DNA of 64,000 nucleotides, from contig NZ_PYWB01000012.1 of the NCBI RefSeq assembly GCF_003056345.1, positions 1 through 64,000 of the forward strand, read 5' to 3'. The position numbers and the translations under genes were made by a program. Positions 43,721-53,980 of this stretch are shown here, in pieces; within the stretch, counting starts at the first letter, position 1; each line of letters starts with the position of its first letter. The notes below the pieces were generated by a model. That model worked only from the letters and a program-made list of their open reading frames with translations. It was not told the origin of the DNA and made no database searches. This DNA is from Devosia submarina. Lineage in GTDB: Bacteria; Pseudomonadota; Alphaproteobacteria; Rhizobiales; Devosiaceae.

Positions 43721-45067
43721 TTATTCGCGATCGGCGAGAATACGCTTGGCGATGTCGGCGCATTGCTGGCGAATGTCGGGGACGGCTTCGATTTCAAAGA
43801 AGCGTCCGCGCGTCAGGGGGCCTACGGCGAGCAGGTGTTGGCAGGCTTGGCCTGCGTTATCGATGATGTGGCAATGCTCGTCCACATCGAGCCCGATATG
43901 CAGGGCATCGGGCCGGCCCTTGCCGGTGGCGATCAGATCGCGGATCACCGGGTTGGAACTGGTGGCCACATCGACGGTCACCCCACCGCAGTCATAAAGG
44001 CGGGCAACGTCCAGGGTTTGCCGCTCGGTTGTGCCCCGGGGGCGGATGGTGGCGCGCACGCCCTCGCCATGCCGCTCGACGCCCAGGAACTCGGCGGCAA
44101 TCAGCTCTACTTGCCCGTTCTGGACGGCTGCGCTCAAGCGCTCATGCAGATCGGGGGGCAGGCGGTGGCGGTGGATGTTCCACCAGGGGCGCAGATGGCG
44201 CAGGGCCTGGCGCTTGGTGCGCTCGCTCCAGCTTTGCCACAGCCGCTGGTTAAACGGCCGCAAGCCATCGATCACGGAGCGCCAGTCTCCGCCGCCGGCT
44301 TCCACCTGGGCAATACGAGCACGGAACCAGCGCAGGAACTGGGGCAGATCGGTGCCAAAGGGCACATCGGCGGCGTCGATGGGGAGGGCCGGTACGTCGC
44401 GGTGGCCCTTGGGCAGGAAGCCATTGCGCGAAACAACGATGATGCGGCCGCGATGATCGGCTTGCGCCAGGGACAGCCAGGCGTCCACCATGCTGAGACC
44501 TGATCCAAGGATTATAACAGGCGCGTCGAGGTCGAGCGGGGTGTCGTTCTCCGAGCCGACCCGGACAGCAATACCACGGCCGCGGGCGGGCTGGGTTTCG
44601 TGCCCCACCGCCAGAATGGCATGCTGGCTGGTGAGGCTCGTGCCGTTAGCCAGGGACGTCTCGATTTCCCCATCGGCCTCCCGCACGGCAAGCGCTTCCT
44701 CGGCAAGTACCGTCAGCCGGCCCGGACGCAGCCGGCCGGCTTCGCTCAGCACGTGTTCGAGATAAACGCCATAGAGCCGGCGTGGCACAAAGACCCAGGA
44801 ACTCTCTGCCGGATAATTCCGGGCCTGCAGCCAGCGCCAGAAATGCTCGGGATCATCGGCAAAGGCGCTCATGCCGCGCGCCGGCACATTGACCTTGTGA
44901 TCGCGCTGGCTGGCGGAATAGGCAAGGCCCTGCCCATATTGACCCCGGCGCTCCAGCAGGGTGACGTGAACATCGCTCTGGGGATTGCGCAGGAGATGCG
45001 CGGCGAGCAACACACCGCTCGCGCCACCGCCGATAATGGTCACCGAGGGCGGGTTGCGGTTCGTCAT
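43721..45067 (-). CDS. FAD/NAD(P)-binding protein (HpaG/COG4529-type flavoprotein)
   Basis: A 448-residue two-dinucleotide-binding protein. The FAD-binding motif is VTIIGGGASGVLLAAHLL (about 9-26), and a second site reads VIILGSGLSMVDAWLSL. Other features are GQGLAYSASQRDHKVNVPARGMSAF and the C-terminal LLAVGPLTRGRFFEIEAVPDIRQQ, both typical of the group annotated as FAD-NAD(P)-binding proteins. I chose the ATG at 45067, just before the FAD motif. The open frame upstream has an unrelated composition. Its substrate is not known, and no partner gene adjoins it. Confidence 0.85.
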   Translation of the reverse strand: MTNRNPPSVTIIGGGASGVLLAAHLLRNPQSDVHVTLLERRGQYGQGLAYSASQRDHKVNVPARGMSAFADDPEHFWRWLQARNYPAESSWVFVPRRLYGVYLEHVLSEAGRLRPGRLTVLAEEALAVREADGEIETSLANGTSLTSQHAILAVGHETQPARGRGIAVRVGSENDTPLDLDAPVIILGSGLSMVDAWLSLAQADHRGRIIVVSRNGFLPKGHRDVPALPIDAADVPFGTDLPQFLRWFRARIAQVEAGGGDWRSVIDGLRPFNQRLWQSWSERTKRQALRHLRPWWNIHRHRLPPDLHERLSAAVQNGQVELIAAEFLGVERHGEGVRATIRPRGTTERQTLDVARLYDCGGVTVDVATSSNPVIRDLIATGKGRPDALHIGLDVDEHCHIIDNAGQACQHLLAVGPLTRGRFFEIEAVPDIRQQCADIAKRILADRE

Positions 45068-45405
45068 CAGCGCGTCCTGCCTTTGGTGAGTGGATCTGGT
45101 GGTCGGCGGCAAAGGCGTTCTCCGCGCGGAACCGGCAAGGCTTGTTTGGCCAAATCGGGCTAAGCCAGTTCCATACCACAAAAACCATAGGCGGCCAGAA
45201 CTAGCGTGACAGCCCTTCCGCGAACGGCCTTGGGGTGACTTGTTCAGATTGGACCTCAGGCGAGGCGCACTAAAATCATCCGGCACATCCGTTATTCACA
45301 TCTTTGCCTCCTCCTCTAAACGGAGGATGCCGAGGGATTCACCGGGGCAGATGATCCCCCGCTCGCAAGCTGTCAGCAGATAGCTTGGGAGTGTCGGGGG
45401 GAGCC
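45068..45405. other. intergenic region between divergent genes
   Basis: No gene is seen. It must contain the promoters of the flavoprotein (minus) and the LysE-type exporter (plus). I see no clear promoter or strong inverted repeat. GGGGGGAG before 45406 is the exporter's ribosome-binding site. Confidence 0.5.
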
Positions 45406-46032
45406 ATGTCCGGTGATCTGTTGATCGGCCTCTTTCATTTCGTTGCCGCCTATAGCCTCGTGCTGGTGGTTCCGGGCACCATCATGGTGACGGCGGGGAG
45501 CATAGCAGCCTTCGAGGGGCTTGGACGGGCCGCGAACTTTATTGCCGGCGTTGCGGCGGGGGCAGGTGCAGTAACGGCTTGCGCGGGGCTGGCGGCAGAT
45601 GTCTTTCTTCGCATTGTGCCGGCTCTTGTCGTGCAGGCGGCTGGAGCTTCCGTTCTGTTGCTGGCGGCCGCGATGATGCTGCGCACGCCGGCTGCTGCCC
45701 AGCGGCCAATCAGCCCCGCAACATCATTGGCGCTGGCGGGTACCGGCATGGTTGCGGCACTAACCTCGCCCCTCACCGCCGTATTCACGACCACCATGTT
45801 TTCGGGCCCCCTGGCGAGTTCGCGGGCGCCCATCGCAATCCTGTTGGCGGCGCTCCTGGTTGCTGCGGCAAATCTGTGCTGGTACGGCGCATTGGCTGCT
45901 TTCGTGTCACGGCCGGCGGTTCGCTTTGTTTTGCTGAAGCGGCAGGGCGCCACCAGGGCCGGATCGGCTGTGATCCTGGTGATGCTGGCTGTCTTGACGC
46001 TTTTTGGAGCGACCGGGCATTTGCCTGGCTGA
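45406..46032 (+). CDS. LysE/RhtB-type amino acid exporter family protein
   Basis: A 208-residue hydrophobic protein with about six membrane segments. The N-terminus FHFVAAYSLVLVVPGTIMVTAG has the conserved VPGP-like pocket of LysE transporters as VPGT. The middle segment TSPLTAVFTTTMFSGP corresponds to the second conserved repeat. I chose the ATG at 45406, preceded by GGGGGGAG. It probably exports an amino acid or similar metabolite, but the substrate is unknown and the divergence from typical LysE motifs lowers certainty. Confidence 0.68.
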   Translation: MSGDLLIGLFHFVAAYSLVLVVPGTIMVTAGSIAAFEGLGRAANFIAGVAAGAGAVTACAGLAADVFLRIVPALVVQAAGASVLLLAAAMMLRTPAAAQRPISPATSLALAGTGMVAALTSPLTAVFTTTMFSGPLASSRAPIAILLAALLVAAANLCWYGALAAFVSRPAVRFVLLKRQGATRAGSAVILVMLAVLTLFGATGHLPG

Positions 46033-46043
46033 GCCCATCGGCA

Positions 46044-47249
46044 TCAAACAGGTGGGCGGAAGGAGCGCAGCAGCAGGGCGAGTTCGAGTTGCCTGCGGCT
46101 ATTGGTTTTCTCCAGCGCACTTTGAAGGTGGGTTCGAACCGTTGTTCGGGCAATGCCGATCTCGGCACTGATCTCGTTGGGCGTCAGGCCGCTTGCGATC
46201 AATTCGGCTATGCGGGCCTCGGCGGGGGTGAGGTCATGGAGCGCGGCAAAAGCATCGAGCGGGGTTTCAGTTTGATTGTGTGGGGACAGAAAAACGGCAG
46301 CTATAGCCGTCGGGACCAGGGCAGAGCGTACAGGGCCAGTCGCAAGCGGCAGCACCGTTGCGGCGGCGGCTTCGCCCTCCAGCCCATGGACTGGCACCGT
46401 TATGCCCTTGCGCCCAAGGGCCGTTTCCTGGTGTGCCGCTATGTCGAGGCAATGGAGCAGGCGGCGCTCGGCCTCGGGATCGGTCAGGCGCAGAATGCCG
46501 CGCACGCTGACCATCAGGCTGCCTGCTTGCAACAGCTGGCGCGCTGCAAGATTGGCGTGAACGAGAAAGGCGTTCTCGGCCAGCAGGAGAATTGGAACGG
46601 CAATGGTATCGAGCAGCGCCTCGAAGGTGATGACCTCAAGCACCCGGCGCTCCAGGAGTTCACCCAAGACGATGGAGCGCCTGAGGTGGGGCGCCAATGT
46701 GCGCACGACGTCCATCTCAATCGGACCGACCTCTCCGCGGTCCCGGTGAATGCCCATGCCCAAGGTCGCCACCATTTTGGTATCGCGGTGCAGGCCTAGC
46801 CCAAGGGCGTCCACCAATCCTTGCGGTGCGCTCCAGTCCGTTACATAGGGATTGCTGGCAAAGATTTGGGGATCGGCGATCTGGGTGGTGAGCATGGGCT
46901 CGTAGAGCGGCAGGGCTGCAATGCGGGCAGGGCCACCCCAAAGGTCAATCAAATCTTGCCCGTATAGCGGCATGCGTTCGAGCCAATGGGGCTCGATGCC
47001 CAGAACCACCTGGTTGTTCATGGCCCCGTTCGTAAGGCTGTTGATCGAAAGGGCAATGTTGGAAAAGCCAAGCGCCTTGTAGATCTGGCCCAGGGCTTCA
47101 GGCCAGACCGAGGGAGTGAGCGCGCTGTCATAGAGCAGGCCGATCAGGTCGGTGACCAGCTCGTGGGGGAAGCGATCAAGCATGGGGTTTGTTTCCGCCG
47201 CATCGGCCATCGATCCGGGCAGAGCTTGGTCGTGATCTTGCCCGAACAC
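46044..47249 (-). CDS. LuxR family transcriptional regulator
   Basis: A 401-residue regulator with a C-terminal LuxR HTH (about 335-400, LTPAEARIAELIASGLTPNEISAEIGIARTTVRTHLQSALEKTNSRRQ). The N-terminal two thirds look like a PAS/GAF-type sensor (ALGQIYKALGFSNIALSINS, LLAENAFLVHANLAARQLL). There is no autoinducer-domain signature. ATGs at 47210 and 47183 are alternative starts. It ends 11 bp after the exporter gene, convergent. Regulated genes are unknown. Confidence 0.82.
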   Translation of the reverse strand: MFGQDHDQALPGSMADAAETNPMLDRFPHELVTDLIGLLYDSALTPSVWPEALGQIYKALGFSNIALSINSLTNGAMNNQVVLGIEPHWLERMPLYGQDLIDLWGGPARIAALPLYEPMLTTQIADPQIFASNPYVTDWSAPQGLVDALGLGLHRDTKMVATLGMGIHRDRGEVGPIEMDVVRTLAPHLRRSIVLGELLERRVLEVITFEALLDTIAVPILLLAENAFLVHANLAARQLLQAGSLMVSVRGILRLTDPEAERRLLHCLDIAAHQETALGRKGITVPVHGLEGEAAAATVLPLATGPVRSALVPTAIAAVFLSPHNQTETPLDAFAALHDLTPAEARIAELIASGLTPNEISAEIGIARTTVRTHLQSALEKTNSRRQLELALLLRSFRPPV

Positions 47250-47540
47250 AAGAAAAGCGGGTTTGCTCTGGCAATCTGTTTTGGCCTCTGGATCGTCCAG
47301 AACGGTTGTGGAACCGGCTGGATCGGGGGCGCATCAGAACGCTTTGCCCCGAGCCGGGCAATAGCTCGGAAGAGGGCCCTACCTTCTGTGTTGTGCCCAG
47401 CAGCGCAGTTTGGCCCCTGTTCTAATGCAAATGGATGATGTGGCGGCCGCCATGGGCTCCTAGAATCCCATTGCGACGTGTTGGCCGGCGCTCATCGACC
47501 TCGTGAATGCCGGGCAAGCGTCACTCCTGACAGAACTTGT
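47250..47540. other. intergenic region upstream of the LuxR gene
   Basis: No supported gene. Short open frames here are antisense or unlikely by composition. The region should hold the LuxR gene promoter. It ends in the strong hairpin listed at 47541-47566. Confidence 0.45.
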
Positions 47541-47566
47541 CCCGGGGCATGGCCCCGGGCTTTTTG
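47541..47566 (+). terminator. intrinsic terminator-like hairpin
   Basis: CCCGGGGC (47541-47548) and GCCCCGGG (47552-47559) form an 8-bp GC stem followed by CTTTTTG on the plus strand. No plus-strand gene is seen upstream of it within 1.5 kb. It could therefore act as a leader attenuator for the gene at 47591 or end an unseen small transcript. Confidence 0.6.
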
Positions 47567-47590
47567 CCGGTTGAACGGCGGGGGGTGAGA

Positions 47591-48010
47591 TTGAAGAACA
47601 GCCCGGAGGATGTGGCACGCGGGTTTGTCGACGCGTGGAACCAGCATGACATGAAGGCTTTCGCCGCCCTGTTCTCGCCGGAGGCCCAGTTCGTGAACGT
47701 GGTTGGCGTCTGGTGGAAAAGCCGGGACGAGATCGAAGCGGCCCATGTGGCGACCCATGCGACGATCTTCCGGCACAGCACCCTGCAAGGGGAGGCGTCA
47801 TCCGTTCAGGCCATAGCGCCGGGCGTTGTGGCGGTCCATGTCACCTGGACCCTGACGGGTGCATTGGCGACGGACAATGTTGCGGCTGGGACGCGCGAGG
47901 GTATTTTGCTTTTGGTTCTATGCGCCGAACAGGAGGGGTGGCGAATCCGAGTGGCGCAGAACACCGATATTGTGCCCGGCATGATCGCTCCGCCGGCCAG
48001 GGCAGGCTAG
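47591..48010 (+). CDS. SnoaL/NTF2-like small protein (SgcJ/EcaC type)
   Basis: A protein of about 139 residues with the NTF2-like fold. The pattern MKNSPEDVARGFVDAWNQHDMKAFAALFSPEAQFVNVVGVWWKSRDEI is typical, followed by HVATHATIFRHSTLQ and VAVHVTWTLTGA. It has no cysteine-rich or catalytic signature, so its function is unassigned; these proteins are small-molecule binders or isomerases. The start is uncertain: TTG at 47591 or GTG at 47585 both follow a GGGG-rich site. A TTG further upstream falls in the terminator hairpin and is rejected. Confidence 0.75.
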   Translation: MKNSPEDVARGFVDAWNQHDMKAFAALFSPEAQFVNVVGVWWKSRDEIEAAHVATHATIFRHSTLQGEASSVQAIAPGVVAVHVTWTLTGALATDNVAAGTREGILLLVLCAEQEGWRIRVAQNTDIVPGMIAPPARAG

Positions 48011-48021
48011 ATCGCGGGTAG

Positions 48022-48050
48022 AAAAAAAAGGCGGCCCCGGAGGACCGCCT
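48022..48050 (-). terminator. rho-independent terminator of the BA14K-type gene
   Basis: AGGCGG and CCGCCT arms (48029-48034, 48045-48050) enclose a 10-nt loop. On the minus strand the hairpin is followed by an eight-base T-run (A-run at 48022-48029 on the plus strand). It lies 20 bp after the stop at 48070 and between convergent genes. Confidence 0.8.
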
Positions 48051-48069
48051 GATGGGGTGACTTGCCCCG

Positions 48070-48570
48070 TTACAGATAGGGCGATACGCACTGCTGGCGC
48101 GGGCCGTTATAGGGCTGGAACGTGTTGTCCGAAGCTCGGTAGGAGCGGTAGCGGTTTTCGCAATAGCGGATGTGTTCGCGGGTGATGCGGACCACGTTGG
48201 AATTGCTGTTGTTGTTCTGGCTGGAAATGGCGCCGCCGATAATGGCGCCCGCGATAAATGCGGCTGGCGGGAACCAATAGCCATTGTGCTGGCGCCAGCC
48301 GGCGCGACGATCGCGCGAACCGCGGTGGCCATTGTAGTAGCTGTAGCCTCCACGACGCTCAAAGCCGCGGCGATTGTCGCGGTTACCATCCCAGCGGCGC
48401 TCGCGATCCCAACGACGATCCCGGTCGCGATCGCGGCCGCGATCCTGAACAGTGATGAACTGTGCTTCGGAGGTCAGCTGCAGGGGAGCCGCGGCTGCTG
48501 GCACAGTGACGGCCCCAAAACTTGTGACGGCCATCATAACGGCGCAGGCGCCGGCCATAATCTTCTTCAT
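48070..48570 (-). CDS. BA14K family secreted protein
   Basis: A 166-residue protein. A signal peptide ends in PAAAA at about residue 28. It is followed by a charged low-complexity stretch of alternating Arg/Asp and Arg/Trp ([19 protein letters not shown]), then a Gly/Ala hydrophobic segment ([16 protein letters not shown]). The C-terminal BA14K-type module is [20 protein letters not shown] followed by PYNGPRQQC, with two cysteines. BA14K proteins are typical of Hyphomicrobiales and were named from the immunoreactive Brucella protein. I chose the ATG at 48570 at the signal peptide. The role is probably in the envelope. Confidence 0.85.
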   Translation of the reverse strand: MKKIMAGACAVMMAVTSFGAVTVPAAAAPLQLTSEAQFITVQDRGRDRDRDRRWDRERRWDGNRDNRRGFERRGGYSYYNGHRGSRDRRAGWRQHNGYWFPPAAFIAGAIIGGAISSQNNNSNSNVVRITREHIRYCENRYRSYRASDNTFQPYNGPRQQCVSPYL

Positions 48571-48717
48571 GGTTGAATCCTCATGCTGGTTGCCCACGGC
48601 AAGTCGGGAGAATGTCGCATCGGGAAGATGGTTCTGGTCTGCGGTGAAAATAACATCACGATGCAGAGAGCATCTGAAACAAAGCTCGGCTGCGAGGAGG
48701 AGGCTGATCGCCTGGCT

Positions 48718-49422
48718 TCAGCGGCCGGGTTCGGTCGAGAACAGGCGGCTGCGCGAGCCGGTGAGGTGGGCGTGCATGAGTTGGCGGGCGCGGGCTGAGT
48801 CGCCGTCGCGGATGGCTTCATAGATGGCCGTGTGCTCGACGAAAACGTGGCGGAGGCCGTCCTGCGTGCTTTTGAGGGACAAGCCGTGCAGCCGCATGCC
48901 CACGGCGATATGTTCTTCAAGGGCCTGCATGGCGGTTACGAAGTAAGGATTGCCGGCAGCCTGGGCGATGCTGAGGTGGAACATGAAATCGGCGTCGGCG
49001 CGGTGGGCCTGGCGATTGGTGGCGTCGCGCAGGAGGGCGAGCTCGCGCTTGATTTTTTGCAGGGCTTCTTCGGAGCGCCGATTGGCGGCCATGGCGGCGG
49101 CTTCCGGCTCGATGGTGAGGCGGAAATCGTAGCAATGCTGGAGATCGGAGAGGTTCTCCATCTGCCCAAAGCCGAGTGGTTCGCGGATGCCCTGTTCGCG
49201 CACGAAGCTACCGGCGCCGCGACGGGAATAGATGAAGCCCTGGTCGCGCAGGCGCTGCAGCGCCTCGCGGATAATGGGGCGCGAAACGCCAAACTCGGCG
49301 GCAAGGGCGTGCTCGGTCGGCAGGCGCTCGTCCACGGCATAGGCGCCTGATTTGATGGATCGCTGGATGCGCTCGAAAACCGTATCTGCGAGGCTGCGGC
49401 GCCCGACAAGACTATCCGACAT
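48718..49422 (-). CDS. GntR family regulator, FadR/FCD subfamily
   Basis: A 234-residue regulator with winged helix (about 5-78, LPTEHALAAEFGVSRPIIREALQRLRDQGFIYSRRGAGSFV) and an FCD domain (DADFMFHLSIAQAAGNPYF, FVEHTAIYEAIRDGD). I chose the ATG at 49422 (MSDSLVGRR), which overlaps the kinase gene by 11 nt; the open frame extends upstream within that gene. It is last in the minus-strand operon of the acid-sugar unit. It most likely controls both arms of the divergent unit through the region at 55487-55790. Confidence 0.87.
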   Translation of the reverse strand: MSDSLVGRRSLADTVFERIQRSIKSGAYAVDERLPTEHALAAEFGVSRPIIREALQRLRDQGFIYSRRGAGSFVREQGIREPLGFGQMENLSDLQHCYDFRLTIEPEAAAMAANRRSEEALQKIKRELALLRDATNRQAHRADADFMFHLSIAQAAGNPYFVTAMQALEEHIAVGMRLHGLSLKSTQDGLRHVFVEHTAIYEAIRDGDSARARQLMHAHLTGSRSRLFSTEPGR

Positions 49423-50444
49423 GGGTGTGATCTTGGTTTCCGAGGGTTGAATAGGGGGCGAGAAGGCGAAGCAGGGTTTCCGGGTCGCCAAAACCGCCGG
49501 ATTTTGTGGCCACAGTCAAGCCACCTGCTCGGGCAAGAGGCAGCCCCGGCTGGATTTCGCCCAGGAGATCGAGCGTGCTGATGCCCAGATGCTGGAGAAT
49601 GACCTGCGCCGTGGCGCCACCCGAGAGCACAAGGAGCGATCCATCGGGCGGCTCCATCTGCACGAGTGATTGGGCGAGGGCCGTGGCGACGGCTTTGCCG
49701 TCAGCCGTGGTTGCACCGGGAACGGCCTGAAGGACGACCAGGTTTTTATCCAATGGCGCGGCCTTGGCGACACCATTGGGGGCTGGGATGTGGAAGGCCG
49801 ATGGGTCGGCTGCAAGGAGGCTCGTGACCTGCCCCGTGGTGATGGGGTCGGTGGAGCCGATGACGCAATAGGCGCGGGTGGGCGGCAGGGTGATGGTGAC
49901 CTCTGCAGGCGGGGCCATGCGTTTTGCAAGAGCTTCGGCAAGGCTGCGGGCGCCTATTGGAAGATCGATGTCGGCATTGAGGGCTTGTTCGATATCGGTG
50001 TCGGTTTCGACGTCGGGGATCATCGCCGTGCCCGCATGGCGCCCGAGACGTTCGGCGATGTCGATGGGTGTTGAAACACCAAAGCCGCCGAGGCACCCGT
50101 TGCGCATCCAGCGGCCAAACGGGGGAATGGCGGGGACGACGAGGCTCCGAGCATGCGGCAGGGCGTCGAGTTCGGCGGCGATATTGCCCTTGAGGCGCGA
50201 GTCGACCTTTTTAAAGAGCCTGATGCCGGGGGGGAGGGCGGCAAGGGCCTGGCGGACTGCCTCCCTTGCTGCGGCGGGGGAAATCTCACGGCTATCGGTG
50301 GAAACGCCGATGACGCGCGCGCCGCTGGCCAAAGCTTGGTGCAGGCCGGTGGCGCTGAGAGCCACGCATGTGCTGATGCCGCGCATGGCGAAGGGCGCGG
50401 CGGCGTCGAGCGCTCCGGTCAAATCATCCGCGATGATCGCGAGT

Positions 50445-50452
<8 letters not shown>
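49412..50452 (-). CDS. four-carbon acid sugar kinase family protein (DUF1537/OtnK-DtnK type)
   Basis: A 346-residue kinase. The N-terminal substrate domain begins LAIIADDLTGALDAA (Asp9-Asp10) and contains LFKKVDSRLKGNIAAELDAL. The C-terminal nucleotide domain has LVLSGGATAQVILQHLGI, PGLPLARAGGLTVATKSGGFGDPETL. Relatives phosphorylate threonate, erythronate or related acids at O-4, and the product goes to a PdxA2 or aldolase/decarboxylase. A PdxA2 gene stands in the divergent arm. It is shorter than many relatives (about 420 residues), mostly between the domains. I chose the ATG at 50452, overlapping the transporter gene by 8 nt. Confidence 0.85.
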
Positions 50453-52050
<1,598 letters not shown>

Positions 52051-52058
<8 letters not shown>

Positions 52059-52977
52059 TTTTGGTCTTTCTTGCTTCAAGGCGCCAGCGCTGGGCTGGAT
52101 CAAGGGCGACACGCATCCAATTGGAAAGAAGGTTCAGCGCAAGCGCAGTGATGACGATCATCAGGCCCGGCCAGAACGCCAGCCACCAGGCGGTGTTGAG
52201 ATAAGGACGGCCCTGGCTAACCATCAGGCCCCAGGTGATGTCAGGTGGTTGCACACCGATGCCCAGGAACGACAGGGAGGATTCGGCGAGCATCACAAAG
52301 GCAAAGTCCAGGGTTGCGATGGTGACCAGAGTAGGCGCAACCACCGGCAGGATATGCTTGAGGATGATGCGCCAATGGCCCGCGCCCATGACGATGGCAG
52401 CCTGGACGAACATGCGCTCGCGCACTTCGAGCACTTCGGCGCGGGTGGTACGCAGGTAGATAGGGATGCGGGTGATCGCCAGAACCAGGATCATGTTGGG
52501 GATGGAGGGGCCGAGTACGTAAAGGACGACCACGGCCAGAAGGAGCGAGGGGAAGGACATGATGACGTCGGCCAGGCGCATGATGGCCTGCGAAATGTTC
52601 TTGCCCATGTAGCCGGCAACAAGGCCCAGCCCGGCCCCGACAATCATTGCCGAAAGCACGGTGCCGGCAGCAATCAGGATGGTGCTGTTGGCGGCAACGA
52701 TCAGGCGCGCCAGCATGGGGCGGCCCAGCGAGTCACCGCCCAGAATAAACGCCCAGCCACGATCAAGGCTGAAGGGCGGGAAGTTGCGGCCGCGCAGATT
52801 TTGCCGCGTTGCAAGATCATCGAGCAGGGTTGGACCCAGCAGCGCACAAAGGATGATGAGCAACAAGACAAGGGCAGAGACGAAGGCAAGCTTGTCGCGC
52901 CAGAGCATGGAAAGAAGGGACGAGCCGCGACTGGCGGCGCTGGTCTGGGCAGGCTTGGCGAGCGAGAGGTCGGCCAT
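52051..52977 (-). CDS. ABC transporter permease, DppC-like
   Basis: A 308-residue permease with an N-terminal cytoplasmic tail, first helix at about residues 30-52, a periplasmic loop with FILGGDSLGRPMLARLIVAA and EAA loop MFVQAAIVMGAGHWRIILKHILPVVAP. The C-terminal segment MRVALDPAQRWRL is characteristic of DppC/OppC. It overlaps the ATPase gene by 8 nt and follows the DppB-like gene after 9 bp. Confidence 0.9.
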
Positions 52978-52986
52978 GGGCGGCTC

Positions 52987-53901
52987 CTAGTGCCGGATCC
53001 GCGGATCGAGCAGGCCGTAGGCCAGGTCGATCAGGATGTTCATGATAAAGATAGCAATGGCCGTGACCATGATGGCGGCGAGCACCACGTTGAAGTCGCG
53101 CTGCAAGATGGAGTCGATCATCAGCTTGCCAATGCCGGGAAAGCCAAAAATCGTCTCGACGATCACCGCGCCATTGAGCATGGCGGCGGCCTGGTCGCCA
53201 ATCACGGTGATGACGGGCAGCATGCCATTGCGCAGTGTGTGGACGAAGATCAGCGGCAGGTTCTTGACGCCCTTGGCGCGGGCGGTTTTGACATAGGGGG
53301 CCGAAAGCGCCGACAGCATGGAGCCGCGTACAATTTGCACCACAAGGCCGAAGGGGCGGATGAAGAGGACGGCGACGGGCAAGACCCAGTGGAGCGGCGT
53401 GCCAACGCCGGAGGTCGGGACCCAGCCCAGGCCAATGGCAAAGACCACGATGGCGACAATGGCGATCCAGAAATCGGGGGCGGAAGCGCCGACCAGGGAA
53501 ACAACCGAAATCAGGCGATCAAAGAAGCCGCCGACATTGAAGGCAGCTAGCGAGCCCAGGATGATGGCAAAGACCACTACAAGGCTCATGGTGATCAGCG
53601 CGAGCGGCAGGGTCCAGGCATAGGCTTCAAGCACCACGTCGATGGCGGGGCGAGCCTTGCGCAACGATTCACCGAAATCGAGCTGCAAAAGATCAAGGAG
53701 ATAGCGGCCGAACTGCTCGATCAGGGGCAGGTCAAGGCCGTGCAGGGCACGGAATTCCTGCTTCATCTGCTCGGTGGCGTCGATCGGCAGGAATAACACC
53801 GCAGGGTCGCCGGTGAGGCGGGACAGGAAGAACACCAGGACCATGAGCCCCAGGAGGGACAAAAGGCTCGCTATTGCGCGTTGTCCGATCATTTTGGTCA
53901 T
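52987..53901 (-). CDS. ABC transporter permease, DppB-like
   Basis: A 304-residue permease with the first helix at residues 10-30 (ASLLSLLGLMVLVFFLSRLTGDPAV), EAA loop YVKTARAKGVKNLPLIFVHTLRNGMLPV and C-terminal IDLAYGLLDPRIRH. I chose the ATG at 53901 as the start nearest the first helix. It pairs with the DppC-like permease to import the ligand held by the binding protein at 53981-55486. Confidence 0.9.
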   Translation of the reverse strand: MTKMIGQRAIASLLSLLGLMVLVFFLSRLTGDPAVLFLPIDATEQMKQEFRALHGLDLPLIEQFGRYLLDLLQLDFGESLRKARPAIDVVLEAYAWTLPLALITMSLVVVFAIILGSLAAFNVGGFFDRLISVVSLVGASAPDFWIAIVAIVVFAIGLGWVPTSGVGTPLHWVLPVAVLFIRPFGLVVQIVRGSMLSALSAPYVKTARAKGVKNLPLIFVHTLRNGMLPVITVIGDQAAAMLNGAVIVETIFGFPGIGKLMIDSILQRDFNVVLAAIMVTAIAIFIMNILIDLAYGLLDPRIRH

Positions 53902-53980
53902 GGATTCACTCGGGTCCGGTGGGAAGTGCGGAAGGTGCCGGGGTGGTCCCGGCACCTTCTGTTTTGCTTGAGTTAGCGGC

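Noticed and set aside
47537-47590. Extended TTG start for the NTF2-like protein
   Set aside because: It would place the first codons inside a strong terminator hairpin, and the family's N-terminus begins near MKNSPED.
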